Under the pieces are notes generated by a model that made no database searches, was not told where the DNA came from, and saw only the letters and a list, made by a program, of their open reading frames with translations. From NCBI RefSeq assembly GCF_009754945.1, contig NZ_WPIN01000006.1:186001-250000 (forward strand): a DNA stretch of 64,000 nt, read 5' to 3'. Source of the DNA: Spirosoma arboris (lineage in GTDB: Bacteria > Bacteroidota > Bacteroidia > Cytophagales > Spirosomataceae). The position numbers and the translations under genes are program-made. This document shows, one piece after another, positions 45,655 through 54,229 of the stretch (positions are counted from its first letter, which is position 1; each line of letters opens with the position of its first letter).

Positions 45655-46385
45655 TCGAGATTCAGAAACTAACCAAACGATTTGCATCACACGCGGCTGT
45701 AGACGGTGTCTCGCTAACAGTTGGGCAGGGCGAAACCCTTGTATTATTAGGCACTAGTGGCTGCGGTAAAACCACCACGCTCAAAATGATTAACCGCCTG
45801 ATCGAGCCTACCAGTGGCTCGATCAGTGTGGCGGGCATAGACGTTCAGCAACAACTCGGCCCCGAACTTCGCCGGCAGATCGGCTACGTTATTCAGGATG
45901 GAGGCTTGTTTCCACATTATACAATTGCTGAGGCTATTGCCACCGTCCCGAAACTGTTAGGCTGGGAGACAAAGGCTATTCAGCAACGAACTCACGAACT
46001 GATCGAAAAGCTGCAACTTCCTAAAACGGTACTGACGCGCTACCCATCTGAATTGAGTGGTGGTCAACGGCAGCGGGTTGGACTGGCACGTGCATTGGCA
46101 GCCAAGCCACCAGTTGTGTTGATGGATGAGCCATTTGGGGCGTTGGACCCGTTTACCCGGCGGCATGTTCGGCGTGAACTGTTCGGCCTCAATGAATTAA
46201 AGGAGACGACGGTTGTGCTCGTTACGCACGATGTAAGTGAAGCTCTCGAACTCGCCGACCGCATTGCCTTGATGGACAGGGGACGAATTGTGCAGATTGG
46301 GCCGCCTAGTGAGTTGTTGAAACGACCTGCTAACGATTTCGTTCGGGATTTTCTGGACGATAAACCCCACCGACTGAATGACTGA
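45651..46385 (+). CDS. Osmoprotectant (glycine betaine/choline-type) ABC transporter ATPase
   Basis: This 244-residue ATPase resembles ProV/OpuCA. It has Walker A GTSGCGKTT (34-42), the signature LSGGQRQRVGLARAL (about 133-147) and Walker B VVLMDEPFGALDP (about 153-165), followed by the switch His in VLVTHD. The C-terminal CBS pair that senses ionic strength in many homologues is absent. It overlaps the permease/binding-protein gene by 8 bases. Substrate is inferred from the family of the partner gene. Confidence 0.9.
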   Translation: MIEIQKLTKRFASHAAVDGVSLTVGQGETLVLLGTSGCGKTTTLKMINRLIEPTSGSISVAGIDVQQQLGPELRRQIGYVIQDGGLFPHYTIAEAIATVPKLLGWETKAIQQRTHELIEKLQLPKTVLTRYPSELSGGQRQRVGLARALAAKPPVVLMDEPFGALDPFTRRHVRRELFGLNELKETTVVLVTHDVSEALELADRIALMDRGRIVQIGPPSELLKRPANDFVRDFLDDKPHRLND

Positions 46386-47937
46386 CTTCTTCTCGTTCAT
46401 CCGCGAGCATGCCGATAAACTGCTGGAGCAAACCCTGACGCACATTGGTCTGACGTTTGTATCGCTGTTGCTCGCCTTGCTGATTGGGGTGCCGCTCGGT
46501 ATCCTGATTTCGAGACGAACCAAATTGGCTAGTAGTGTACTGGGTGTGGCAGGTGTGTTGCAAACGGTGCCGAGCGTAGCGCTTCTGGGTTTCCTGATTC
46601 CGTTGTTGGGTATTGGCGTTGGCCCTGCTTTGGTGGCCTTGTTTCTATATGCACTCCTGCCCATCATTCGGAATACGTATGTCGGCATTACCGAAGTTAA
46701 CCCATTGGTGAAAGAAGCTGCGAAAGGCGTGGGTATGACAGATAACCAGATCCTGACCAAGGTTGAATTACCATTGGCTTTGCCCGTCATTTTCGCGGGA
46801 GTACGTACCGCAACGGTTATCAACGTAGGCGTGGCCACACTGGCGGCTTATGTAGCAGCCGGTGGATTAGGTGAGTTTATTTTCAGCGGGATTGCCCTAA
46901 GTAACGTGAATATGATGCTGGCGGGGGCAATTCCGGCCGCGTTACTGGCTGTTGGCTTTGACTTCGGATTGGCCAGACTTCAACGATTGTCCGTTAAGAA
47001 ATTGCGAATTGGCGCACTGGCTTTTGTGATTCTGGTCCCTTTTCTATCGGCTTTTTATTTGTTACCCGGCCGACAGGATAAGCTCATCGCTGGATTTGCG
47101 CACGAGTTTTATGGTCGTGCAGATGGCTATCCCGGTTTGCAGAAAACCTATGGACTTCAACTGCGTCCCCGCCTGATTGACCAAAACTTGATGTACGAAG
47201 CTATTCATCAGGGCCAAGTCGACATTATCAGCGGTTACTCGACGGATGGGCGTATCAAGGCGTTCGACTTGCTGGTTCTGGCTGATAACCGGCATGCGTT
47301 TCCTCCATATGCAGCTGCTCCCGCCATTCGGCAGGCGACACTAGATCGCTACCCGGAACTCGGCCCAACTCTAAACAAGCTGGCCGGAAAACTAACGGAT
47401 TCTGTAATGACGGCTCTGAATTACCAAGCAGACTATAAAAAAGAATCCCCGGAAGCTATAGCGAGTGCATTTCTAAAGCAAGCGGGTTTATATAATACTC
47501 CCAAACCGGGCGAGCGAACTTCAACTATAGTCATGGGCTCGAAAGTATTTACAGAGCAATATATTCTGGCTGAGATTTACCGGCAATTGATCGAGGGACA
47601 AACGCCATTACGTGTCGTAACAAAAACAGGGCTTGGCGGTACACAAATATGCTTCGATGCCCTCCAAACGGGTGCCATTGATTTTTACCCTGAATATACG
47701 GGAACAGGATTGCTGGTTATTCTACAGCCGTCAGCCTCTACATTGGAGCAACTGCCCATGCAAACCGATTCGGTTTATCAATTTGTGCGCCAACAGTTTC
47801 AGCAGAAATACAAGATGGATTGGTTAAAACCACTAGGCTTTAATAATAGCTATTGCCTCATGATGCGACGAGAGCAAGCGCATCAGTTGGGTATTCAGTC
47901 GATTGAAGATTTAGTACGGTATCTTGATAAAAAGTAA
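46378..47937 (+). CDS. Osmoprotectant ABC transporter permease fused to substrate-binding domain
   Basis: This 519-residue fusion starts with a ProW/OpuCB-type permease (about 1-205). Its membrane helices include FVSLLLALLIGVPLGIL, and the coupling loop has EAAKGVGMTDNQILTKVELPLALPVI. A further helix (about 207-225) leads to an OpuAC-like periplasmic substrate-binding domain (about 230-519: IVMGSKVFTEQYILAEIY, TKTGLGGTQICFDALQTGAIDFYPEYTGTG). It completes the importer with the preceding ATPase. Compatible solutes such as glycine betaine are likely. Confidence 0.92.
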   Translation: MTDFFSFIREHADKLLEQTLTHIGLTFVSLLLALLIGVPLGILISRRTKLASSVLGVAGVLQTVPSVALLGFLIPLLGIGVGPALVALFLYALLPIIRNTYVGITEVNPLVKEAAKGVGMTDNQILTKVELPLALPVIFAGVRTATVINVGVATLAAYVAAGGLGEFIFSGIALSNVNMMLAGAIPAALLAVGFDFGLARLQRLSVKKLRIGALAFVILVPFLSAFYLLPGRQDKLIAGFAHEFYGRADGYPGLQKTYGLQLRPRLIDQNLMYEAIHQGQVDIISGYSTDGRIKAFDLLVLADNRHAFPPYAAAPAIRQATLDRYPELGPTLNKLAGKLTDSVMTALNYQADYKKESPEAIASAFLKQAGLYNTPKPGERTSTIVMGSKVFTEQYILAEIYRQLIEGQTPLRVVTKTGLGGTQICFDALQTGAIDFYPEYTGTGLLVILQPSASTLEQLPMQTDSVYQFVRQQFQQKYKMDWLKPLGFNNSYCLMMRREQAHQLGIQSIEDLVRYLDKK

Positions 47938-47977
47938 AAGGATATTCCAATGTTCGCTAGAAAAAAATACATTAGAA

Positions 47978-48060
47978 TCCAGTTCGACCCCTACAGGGTC
48001 GTATATTTATAGTAATATGTTCGAGCTATAAACATGCGACCCTGTAGGGGTCGAACTGGA
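47978..48060. repeat. REP-like pair, perfect 24-bp arms (CGACCC...GGGTCG)
   Basis: Bases 47978-48001 are the exact reverse complement of 48037-48060. Each arm contains its own hairpin (cgaccc-ctaca-gggtcg). An inner stem tttatag/ctataaa (48006-48012, 48026-48032) sits between. This is a BIME-like arrangement. Confidence 0.8.
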
Positions 48061-48249
48061 CAATGTAAGACAGCCTTAAGAAGCTATTAACCGAGACGAG
48101 AAGCCATGCATTATAGCCGCCTTTTTATAGAATTGAAAACGTTTTTCCAGGATGTAATCCGGGGTAAAATTAAGATTGACGTTAGCTAGGGTTGATTTTT
48201 ACGGGTCACCAGGTTTATGGATTTGAGGTAAATAAGGGTCGAATCGGCT

Positions 48250-48406
48250 CTGTATCAGCCCACTGCTTTAGCTGTGGGTTCCTGGAAAATAACGCCGATA
48301 AAAATAACCGTTTCAACGGTTTAGCATGTGTTAAAACCGTTGAAACGGTTAATGGAATGAATCCAACTTTGACTAAACCCACAGCTAAAGCCGTGGGCTG
48401 ATACAG
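48250..48406. repeat. REP-like pair, 31-bp arms with one mismatch
   Basis: Bases 48250-48280 (ctgtatcagcccactgcttt and onward) pair with 48376-48406 at 30 of 31 positions. Each arm has an internal near-palindrome (cccac...gctttagc...gtggg). The loop contains another inverted pair. Confidence 0.8.
48306..48350. repeat. Inner REP-like pair, perfect 17-bp arms (AACCGTTTCAACGGTTT)
   Basis: aaccgtttcaacggttt (48306-48322) is the exact reverse complement of 48334-48350. Each arm folds on itself (aaccgtt/aacggtt). It is nested within the 48250-48406 element. Confidence 0.75.
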
Positions 48407-48429
48407 GATTCAATAAACCCGCTGGTCCA

Positions 48430-49332
48430 TTACAATTGCCCCGCCAACAGCGTCAGCCATGCTTCTTTCACTTTGTTCTTGGCCAGTAATTGTTTGGCCC
48501 GAAGGTGTAGTAAATCGGGTAAATACTGGCAACCATTTCGAGCTTCGTCGAATATTTCGTTCAGGCTTCCCAAAGATCGAAACGCGTCTACGTCCTCAGG
48601 CGTTGGCATGGCTGTAAAACTGCCTAATTTCCCTAAATCATTGCCCGTTAAAATCGCGCTGTTACGAATTGCGGCAGGAATCTGATCGATGCCCATGCCT
48701 ATCTGCGGTCGGCTGACGGCAAATAATGCATCAGCGTTTGTCCGGCTGTACCAGTCGCCACCGAGCCGTCCAACCAAATCAATGCGCGCCTGATCAATGC
48801 CACCATTGTCGTTGAAAATAGACTCCTGAAAATGCGCTAGTACGACTTCGCAGATAACTAAATGACCCGTTCCCGGCGAGTCCTGATCCGACTGGGCATT
48901 CGTATTGATAATCTGCTTTACGACACATTCATACGAAGCGGGGGATTCGGCGACTCTGGGCGGGCGAACTCGCTCAGAAGGAACAGCTGTAAAGCCTGCC
49001 TTCTCGAATTCATTGACACCCCGTTCAAATTCAGCGCTGGCTAACGAAATCTGCTCAACCATCGGGTAATTCACCACATTGATAACTACTTCGCCAACTT
49101 CTTCCAGATTGAGCAACGTGTGCTTCTTATGGCCATGCCGGTTGATCGTTGTGGCGAAAACCAGTGTGGCTGGGTTATAGCCAAAGAGATTGAAGAAGCT
49201 GAAGGGGCTCAGATTGATAGTTCCCTGCGCATCTATCGTACTGGCCAACGCAATTGGGCGCGGGCCAATTGTGCTAATCATATAGCGATAAAACTCATTG
49301 GGTTTTAAATCGGCAGGATTGACTGTGATCAT
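48430..49332 (-). CDS. Flavin reductase family protein (FMN-binding split barrel)
   Basis: This is a 300-residue protein from ATG 49332, which overlaps the fahA stop by 4 bases (ATGA). The flavin reductase-like domain shows YRYMISTIGPRPIALASTIDAQGTINLSPFSFFNLFGYNPATLVFA, HKKHTLLNLEE and FEKAGFTAVPS. A C-terminal extension of about 100 residues contains QIGMGIDQIPAAIRNSAILTGNDLGKLG. Translational coupling to fahA ties it to aromatic amino acid degradation, but its reaction there is not known to me. Confidence 0.85.
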   Translation of the reverse strand: MITVNPADLKPNEFYRYMISTIGPRPIALASTIDAQGTINLSPFSFFNLFGYNPATLVFATTINRHGHKKHTLLNLEEVGEVVINVVNYPMVEQISLASAEFERGVNEFEKAGFTAVPSERVRPPRVAESPASYECVVKQIINTNAQSDQDSPGTGHLVICEVVLAHFQESIFNDNGGIDQARIDLVGRLGGDWYSRTNADALFAVSRPQIGMGIDQIPAAIRNSAILTGNDLGKLGSFTAMPTPEDVDAFRSLGSLNEIFDEARNGCQYLPDLLHLRAKQLLAKNKVKEAWLTLLAGQL

Positions 49333-50501
49333 GAATGAATCGTTCCGGTTACGTCGCCCAAATCTACGCGAACACCGTTCAAAAAGCCCCAACCTCGTAG
49401 CGTTATCGTGTCGCCATCGGCTAAAAATGTTCGGCTTATGGCTTCTGATAAATACAGTGGACGCTCGCCATTCCAGCTTAGTTCGAGTAGTGATCCATAG
49501 CTGCCAGGTGTACTGCCTGATATTGTACCTGTTGCCAGTACATCACCAATGTTCAGGTTACAGCCACCAACTGTGTGATGTGCAATCATCTGGGCGAAAT
49601 TCCAGTATAGATACCGAGAATTGGATCGGGCGATACAAATTTCATCTCCGCCAGCAGGTTGAAGCCAGACTTCCAGTTCAAGGGTAAAATGTTTTTTGCC
49701 GGTTGTTTGTAGATAGGGTAGAGGTGTTGGTTCCTGAATAGGGCCAGCTACACGAAATGGCTCCAGTTCATCGAACGGCAACACCCAGGCCGACAGGCTC
49801 GACGCAAAATTTTTGCCCAGAAATGGTCCTAATGGCTGATATTCCCATCGCTGAATATCACGTGCTGACCAGTCGTTAAACAGCGTAATGCCAAAAATAT
49901 AGTCTTCGGCTTCGTCTACCGAAATTGATTCGCCGAGCGGATTGCTCTTGCCAATAATTAGCCCTAGCTCAAGCTCAAAATCCAGTGCCTGCGATGGGCC
50001 AAATACAGGTTTGCCTGCCTGCAAAAACTGGCTATTTGGTCGCCGGATGGGCGTGCCTGATACGACAATTGAGGAGGCTCGACCATGATAGGCTACCGGC
50101 AAGTGTTTGTAGTTCGGTAGGAGTGGATCGCTCGTAGGGCGAAACATACGCCCTACGTTTTCGGCATGATGAATACCCGCATAAAAATCCGTGTAGTCGC
50201 CGATACGTACGGGCAAGTGCATCTGCGTTCGGGATTCATGGATGAAAACCTGATTGTGAACGCCGGCAAACGCCGAAGCATCATTGTCTAACAACTCATT
50301 GAGCCGTTGGCGAATAGCGCGATGTGCCGGTTTGCCCAGTGCGATAAAATCGTTTAGCGCAGGTTGGGCAAATACAACTGGGTTGATAGCGAGATCATCG
50401 AAATAACCCAGCAGACTAACTACTTCGAGGTCCAGAATGTAGTTGCCATGCTTAAAGCCGACGCGTGGAGTTGAAATGCCGTAGCTGAATATGCCGTACA
50501 T
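49329..50501 (-). CDS. fahA: Fumarylacetoacetase
   Basis: This 390-residue enzyme hydrolyses fumarylacetoacetate to fumarate and acetoacetate, the last step of tyrosine degradation. The N-terminal SH3-like domain (about 1-100) precedes the catalytic FAH domain (FYAGIHHAENVGRMFRP, PVAYHGRASSIVVSG, LDFELELGLIIGKSNPLGE, FGITLFNDWSARDIQRWEYQPLGPFLGKNF). The Glu and Asp metal ligands and the His of HHAENVG are present. It follows marR across a gap filled entirely by a 24-bp inverted repeat. Confidence 0.95.
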   Translation of the reverse strand: MYGIFSYGISTPRVGFKHGNYILDLEVVSLLGYFDDLAINPVVFAQPALNDFIALGKPAHRAIRQRLNELLDNDASAFAGVHNQVFIHESRTQMHLPVRIGDYTDFYAGIHHAENVGRMFRPTSDPLLPNYKHLPVAYHGRASSIVVSGTPIRRPNSQFLQAGKPVFGPSQALDFELELGLIIGKSNPLGESISVDEAEDYIFGITLFNDWSARDIQRWEYQPLGPFLGKNFASSLSAWVLPFDELEPFRVAGPIQEPTPLPYLQTTGKKHFTLELEVWLQPAGGDEICIARSNSRYLYWNFAQMIAHHTVGGCNLNIGDVLATGTISGSTPGSYGSLLELSWNGERPLYLSEAISRTFLADGDTITLRGWGFLNGVRVDLGDVTGTIHS

Positions 50502-50503
50502 AC

Positions 50504-50567
50504 TGTACCTACGGGCTTCAGCCCGTATTTTCTAATGTGCATATACGGGCTGAAGCCCGTAGGTACA
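50504..50567. repeat. REP-like perfect 24-bp inverted repeat filling the marR-fahA gap
   Basis: Bases 50504-50527 (tgtacctacgggcttcagcc and onward) are the exact reverse complement of 50544-50567. Each arm has the internal palindrome acgggcttcagcccgt. It begins 2 bases from the fahA start and abuts the marR stop (50568). Confidence 0.85.
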
Positions 50568-51005
50568 TTACTCACTAATATTACTATAAATCGAATCCAT
50601 GATTCGCACAAAATGCTGATAATCATCATCACTCAAGTCGCCCCATCCTTTCCGTCGCATCGCCGATACGACCGGTAATACTTCACTGTATTTGGCTTCT
50701 CCGGCTTCGGTTAAGTAGACCAGAAACTTGCGCCGATCATTATCGGCCATGCGCCGTTCGGTCAGACCTTTCTGACTTAGCAGGTCAATTATGCGCGTTA
50801 CTGTCGGCGCATCTTTGGTCGTCATTTCCGAAATTGTGTTCTGACTGATTCCCGGATTTCGGTAGAGGTGATCAATCACAACCCACTGATCAACGGTCAG
50901 ATCAAAACCAGCATCAGTAAACTGCTTTTGAAGGGCATTTCGAATTTTCTTGATTGTGGTGTCAATCTTGAAGAAATAAGCACGCGTATCGGATGGATGC
51001 GTCAC
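50568..51005 (-). CDS. MarR family transcriptional regulator
   Basis: This 145-residue winged-helix dimer shows VDQWVVIDHLYRNPGISQNTISEMTTKDAPTVTRIIDLLSQKGLTERRMADNDRRKFLVYLTEAGEAKYSEVLP, the MarR pattern with the DxRR wing. It lies inside the phenylalanine/tyrosine cluster between phhA and fahA, so control of this cluster by an aromatic intermediate is likely but not shown. A TAATTTTG -7 box lies upstream. Confidence 0.93.
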   Translation of the reverse strand: MTHPSDTRAYFFKIDTTIKKIRNALQKQFTDAGFDLTVDQWVVIDHLYRNPGISQNTISEMTTKDAPTVTRIIDLLSQKGLTERRMADNDRRKFLVYLTEAGEAKYSEVLPVVSAMRRKGWGDLSDDDYQHFVRIMDSIYSNISE

Positions 51006-51053
51006 AGGTTAATGGATAATGGACAGTGTTAAACAAGGGATGTGTAAGTAGTC

Positions 51054-51061
51054 CAAAATTA
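51054..51061 (-). promoter_or_regulatory. -7 box (TAATTTTG on minus strand) for marR
   Basis: Forward CAAAATTA is an exact minus-strand TAnnTTTG match 48 bases upstream of the marR start, overlapping the phhA stop codon. It would give marR-fahA its own transcript. Confidence 0.4.
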
Positions 51062-51820
51062 CTCATTATTTATTATACATTCGGGGCCGCTCGTGTGGTT
51101 CATTACTAGCAGTTCTTCCAGTGTCGATTCAACTTGAGCCACTGACTGATAGAGTTGTTCATACGACTCAATGACGAAATACTGCTCCTGAAAATGGTCA
51201 ATGATATAAGGTGTCCTGAGCAATGTTTCAACATTATATGGAATCCGCTTCGGCTCAGGACTGAACAAGCTATAGGTTGTTTCGCCTACCGATGATAAAA
51301 TACCACCGCCATAGATGCGCAAGTGATTTCCTTCCTGAATCAACCCAAACTCGACTGTATACCAGTACAATCGGGAGATCATAGCAATGGTCTCTTCGCT
51401 CTCGATATGATGTAACGCAATCTGGCTCAGCGCTTCCAGGAAATCACAAAAAGCCTGATTTGATAGCATTGGAACATGCCCGAACGTATCATGAAACATA
51501 TCCGGCTCCGGCAGATACTCCAGTTGATCCTGCCGACGCAGCCAGGTGGTAGCCGGAAAATTCCGATTCGCCATAAGTTCAAAAAACGCCCGGTTCGGAA
51601 TAAGTCCTTCCACGGCACACACCCGCCAGCCGGTTAGTTTTTGCAACCGAGGATTCAAATCCTGCTCAAAATCAGGAATACGGTCAGGGCGAAAGCCTGT
51701 TGCCGAAATACCATCCAAGTAATCTTGACTGGCCTTTCCCGGCAACTGCGCCATCTGCCGCTCGAACAGAAGTTGCCAAACGGCCTGTTCGCCGGGGGTG
51801 TATGAATAGGTCTGGTTCAT
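51059..51820 (-). CDS. phhA: Phenylalanine 4-monooxygenase
   Basis: This is a 253-residue pterin-dependent non-heme iron enzyme converting phenylalanine to tyrosine. The start ATG 51820 gives MNQTYSYTPGEQAVWQLLFERQ, the normal bacterial N-terminus. A longer in-frame extension would read through the upstream hairpin. Iron ligands are His110 and His115 (DMFHDTFGHVP) and Glu157 (YWYTVEFG). No pterin carbinolamine dehydratase gene is adjacent. Confidence 0.95.
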   Translation of the reverse strand: MNQTYSYTPGEQAVWQLLFERQMAQLPGKASQDYLDGISATGFRPDRIPDFEQDLNPRLQKLTGWRVCAVEGLIPNRAFFELMANRNFPATTWLRRQDQLEYLPEPDMFHDTFGHVPMLSNQAFCDFLEALSQIALHHIESEETIAMISRLYWYTVEFGLIQEGNHLRIYGGGILSSVGETTYSLFSPEPKRIPYNVETLLRTPYIIDHFQEQYFVIESYEQLYQSVAQVESTLEELLVMNHTSGPECIINNE

Positions 51821-51839
51821 GTTTGTAATGTGTGAAGTG

Positions 51840-51897
51840 AGTGCAGTAGGCGTAGTGAGTTGATTTGACCTATTCCACTTACTACACCTACTGCACT
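51840..51897. repeat. 21-bp inverted repeat between hppD and phhA
   Basis: Bases 51840-51860 (agtgcagtaggcgtagtgag and onward) pair with 51877-51897 at 19 of 21 positions, one of the exceptions being a G-U wobble. The loop is 16 nt. It fills most of the 80-bp gap. Confidence 0.75.
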
Positions 51898-51899
51898 GG

Positions 51900-53024
51900 T
51901 TATAGCGTCCCTCGCAACGCTTGCTCACGCTCGATAGCTTCGAACAGGGCTTTGAAATTGCCTTTTCCGAACGACTTTGCTCCTTTACGCTGAATGATTT
52001 CAAAAAACAGCGTGGGGCGTGGACAGATGGGTTTCGTGAAAATCTGAAGCAAGTAGCCTTCATCGTCCCGGTCAGCCAGAATGCCGAGGGGACGTAGTGT
52101 AGCTATTTCTTCGTCAATCTGGCCAATTCGCTCGGCCAGATTATCGTAGTAGGTGTCGGGTACGGTCAGAAACTCAACGCCCCGATCGCGCAGAGCCAGT
52201 ACGGTTTCGACAATATTGTCGGTGGCGACGGCGATGTGCTGAATACCGGGGCCACCATAAAAATCCAGATACTCCTCAATCTGGGACTTCTTTTTACCTT
52301 CTGCCGGTTCGTTGATCGGGAATTTAACGCGCCCGTTGCCATTGGTCATAACCTTGCTCATTAAGGCCGTGTAATCGGTCGAGATGTCTTTATCATCGAA
52401 CGAAACAAGCTGCTGAAAGCCCATTACATCGTGGTAAAAAGCCATCCAATGATTCATCTCATGCCAGCCCACATTACCCACCATATGATCGACGTATTTG
52501 AGACCAGCGTTGTTTGGCTGATAAGCTGGCGTCCAGGGTTGATAACCCGGCAAAAACACACCTGTGTAATCATTGCGCTCAACAAACACATGCAGCGTAT
52601 CGCCATACGTATGAATGCCTGAGCGAATGACGTAGCCATATTCATCCTGAGAGCGAGTGGGTTCCATATACACATGAGCCCCCCGACGAACTGTCTCCTC
52701 AAATGCCTGCGTAGCATTGTCAACCCACAGCGCAACGACCCGAACGCCATCGCCGTGCCGATCAATATGACGCCCAATCTCGCTTTCGCCATAAAGGGGA
52801 GATGTCAGAACAAGGCGAATTTTTCCCTGTTGTACAACATACGATTCGCGGTCGCGCACACCCGTTGACAACCCTGCATGAGCTATGGGTTGAAAGCCAA
52901 ATGCCGTCTGGAAATAATGCGCTGACTGCCGGGCGTTGCCGACGTACAATTCGATGTAATCCGTGCCATTAAGTGGCAGGAAATCCTCTGTCGTTTTTGG
53001 TTCTAAAAGCTCTAGTGTTTCCAT
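51900..53024 (-). CDS. hppD: 4-hydroxyphenylpyruvate dioxygenase
   Basis: This is a 374-residue non-heme iron enzyme making homogentisate. ATG 53024 gives METLELLEPKTTEDFLPLNGTDYIELYVGNA. Two vicinal-oxygen-chelate halves are visible. Iron ligands are His180 (KYVDHMVGNV), His263 (GIQHIAVATD) and Glu342 (LFFEIIQRKG). The C-terminal GKGNFKALFEAIEREQALRG helix is canonical. It is downstream of hmgA with a 44-bp gap. Confidence 0.96.
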   Translation of the reverse strand: METLELLEPKTTEDFLPLNGTDYIELYVGNARQSAHYFQTAFGFQPIAHAGLSTGVRDRESYVVQQGKIRLVLTSPLYGESEIGRHIDRHGDGVRVVALWVDNATQAFEETVRRGAHVYMEPTRSQDEYGYVIRSGIHTYGDTLHVFVERNDYTGVFLPGYQPWTPAYQPNNAGLKYVDHMVGNVGWHEMNHWMAFYHDVMGFQQLVSFDDKDISTDYTALMSKVMTNGNGRVKFPINEPAEGKKKSQIEEYLDFYGGPGIQHIAVATDNIVETVLALRDRGVEFLTVPDTYYDNLAERIGQIDEEIATLRPLGILADRDDEGYLLQIFTKPICPRPTLFFEIIQRKGAKSFGKGNFKALFEAIEREQALRGTL

Positions 53025-53068
53025 TGTTTGTTGATGTTTTGTGTAGCGCGGGTAGAAACCTGCGCACA

Positions 53069-54229
53069 TCAGTCTAACCACGACTTATAATACTTACCAT
53101 CATCGAGTTTAAGGGCTTGTTCAGTCAGCATCAGGGGGCGAAATGTGTCTACCATCACTGCGTATTCCTGCGTTTCTTTTTTGCCAATACTACGTTCCAT
53201 GGCACCCGGTGCCGGGCCGTGTGGAATGCCGCCGGGATGCAACGTGATATGTCCCTGAGCGATGTCGTTACGACTCATAAAATCACCATCTACGTAATAG
53301 ATGACCTCGTCGGAGTCGATGTTCGAGTGATTATAGGGTGCCGGAATCGCCAGTGGATGATAGTCGTATAAACGAGGTACGAACGAGCACACCACAAATG
53401 AATCGGTCTGGAAAGTCTGATGAACAGGTGGCGGCTGATGCACTCGTCCGGTAATTGGTTCAAAATTGAAAATGGAGAAACTATATGGATAATTGTAACC
53501 ATCCCATCCAACCACATCGAACGGATGCGACGCGTAGACAAGCGAATGCAATGAGCCCTGTTTCTTGATTTTTATCAGAAAATCACCGGTTTCATCGTGG
53601 GTTTCCAAATCGCGCGGGCGAATGATGTCGCGTTCGCAAAAGGGCGAATGCTCTAATAGTTGCCCAAACTGGTTTCGGTAGCGTTTGGGCGTATAAATCG
53701 GTGAATGTGACTCCACATAGAGCAATCGATTGTCGGTGGTATCGAAGTCGATCTGATAAATTATTCCACGCGGAATGATCAGATAATCACCATACTGAAA
53801 GGGTATAGTGCCAAACAATGTTCGTAATCGGCCCGACCCGCGATGGACAAACAGCAGTTCGTCGGCATCGGCATTTTTGTAGAAATAAGTGGTCAGTGAT
53901 TGGCGTGGTGCGGCTAGTCCAAAAATCAGGTCATTGTTTGCTAGCAGAGGTACCCGACTTTCTAAAAAATCATCGGCTGGTGCAATGTTGAACCCAATGA
54001 GTTTTCGCGCCAGCATATTTTTCTGAATGGCTAATTTAGGTGCCATATCAACACTCTCCAGCACTTCACGTACCATCGTTGGGCGATGAACATGATACAA
54101 CAAAGACGACATACCCTCGAAGCCAATTGTGCCGAACAATTGCTCGTAGTAAAGTCCCTGCCCATTGGGTTTCCCGAATTGAGTGTGCCGTTTCGGAGGA
54201 ATATGGCCGAGCGTGTGATAAAAGGGCAT
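53069..54229 (-). CDS. hmgA: Homogentisate 1,2-dioxygenase
   Basis: This 386-residue cupin-type iron dioxygenase opens the homogentisate ring to maleylacetoacetate. The start ATG 54229 gives MPFYHTLGHIPPKRHTQF, the normal N-terminus. LLFVHRGSGRLRTLFGTIPFQYGDYLIIPRG, HPFDVVGWDGYNYPYSF and HPGGIPHGPAPG (metal-binding loop) are family motifs. It is the first gene of the minus-strand cluster hmgA-hppD-phhA-marR-fahA-flavin reductase. Confidence 0.95.
   Translation of the reverse strand: MPFYHTLGHIPPKRHTQFGKPNGQGLYYEQLFGTIGFEGMSSLLYHVHRPTMVREVLESVDMAPKLAIQKNMLARKLIGFNIAPADDFLESRVPLLANNDLIFGLAAPRQSLTTYFYKNADADELLFVHRGSGRLRTLFGTIPFQYGDYLIIPRGIIYQIDFDTTDNRLLYVESHSPIYTPKRYRNQFGQLLEHSPFCERDIIRPRDLETHDETGDFLIKIKKQGSLHSLVYASHPFDVVGWDGYNYPYSFSIFNFEPITGRVHQPPPVHQTFQTDSFVVCSFVPRLYDYHPLAIPAPYNHSNIDSDEVIYYVDGDFMSRNDIAQGHITLHPGGIPHGPAPGAMERSIGKKETQEYAVMVDTFRPLMLTEQALKLDDGKYYKSWLD

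Larger units (their letters stand above)
47938..48429. other. 492-bp intergenic region packed with REP-like inverted repeats
   Basis: No gene is supported here. The region lies between a plus-strand gene end and a minus-strand gene end (convergent). It contains three nested palindromic units, listed separately, each with arms that are themselves palindromic. Confidence 0.75.

Noticed and set aside
47978..48001. tRNA T-loop-like stretch (agttcgacccct)
   Set aside because: It lies in a perfect inverted repeat, with no acceptor stem, anticodon arm or CCA-compatible end. It is a REP-like arm.
48306..48350. CRISPR-like repeats
   Set aside because: Only inverted pairs are present. There are no regularly spaced direct repeats and no cas genes.
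51821..52063. N-terminal extension of phenylalanine hydroxylase up to 52063
   Set aside because: The extension is antisense to hppD and the hairpin, has unlikely Cys/Arg-rich composition, and the ATG at 51820 gives the normal family start.
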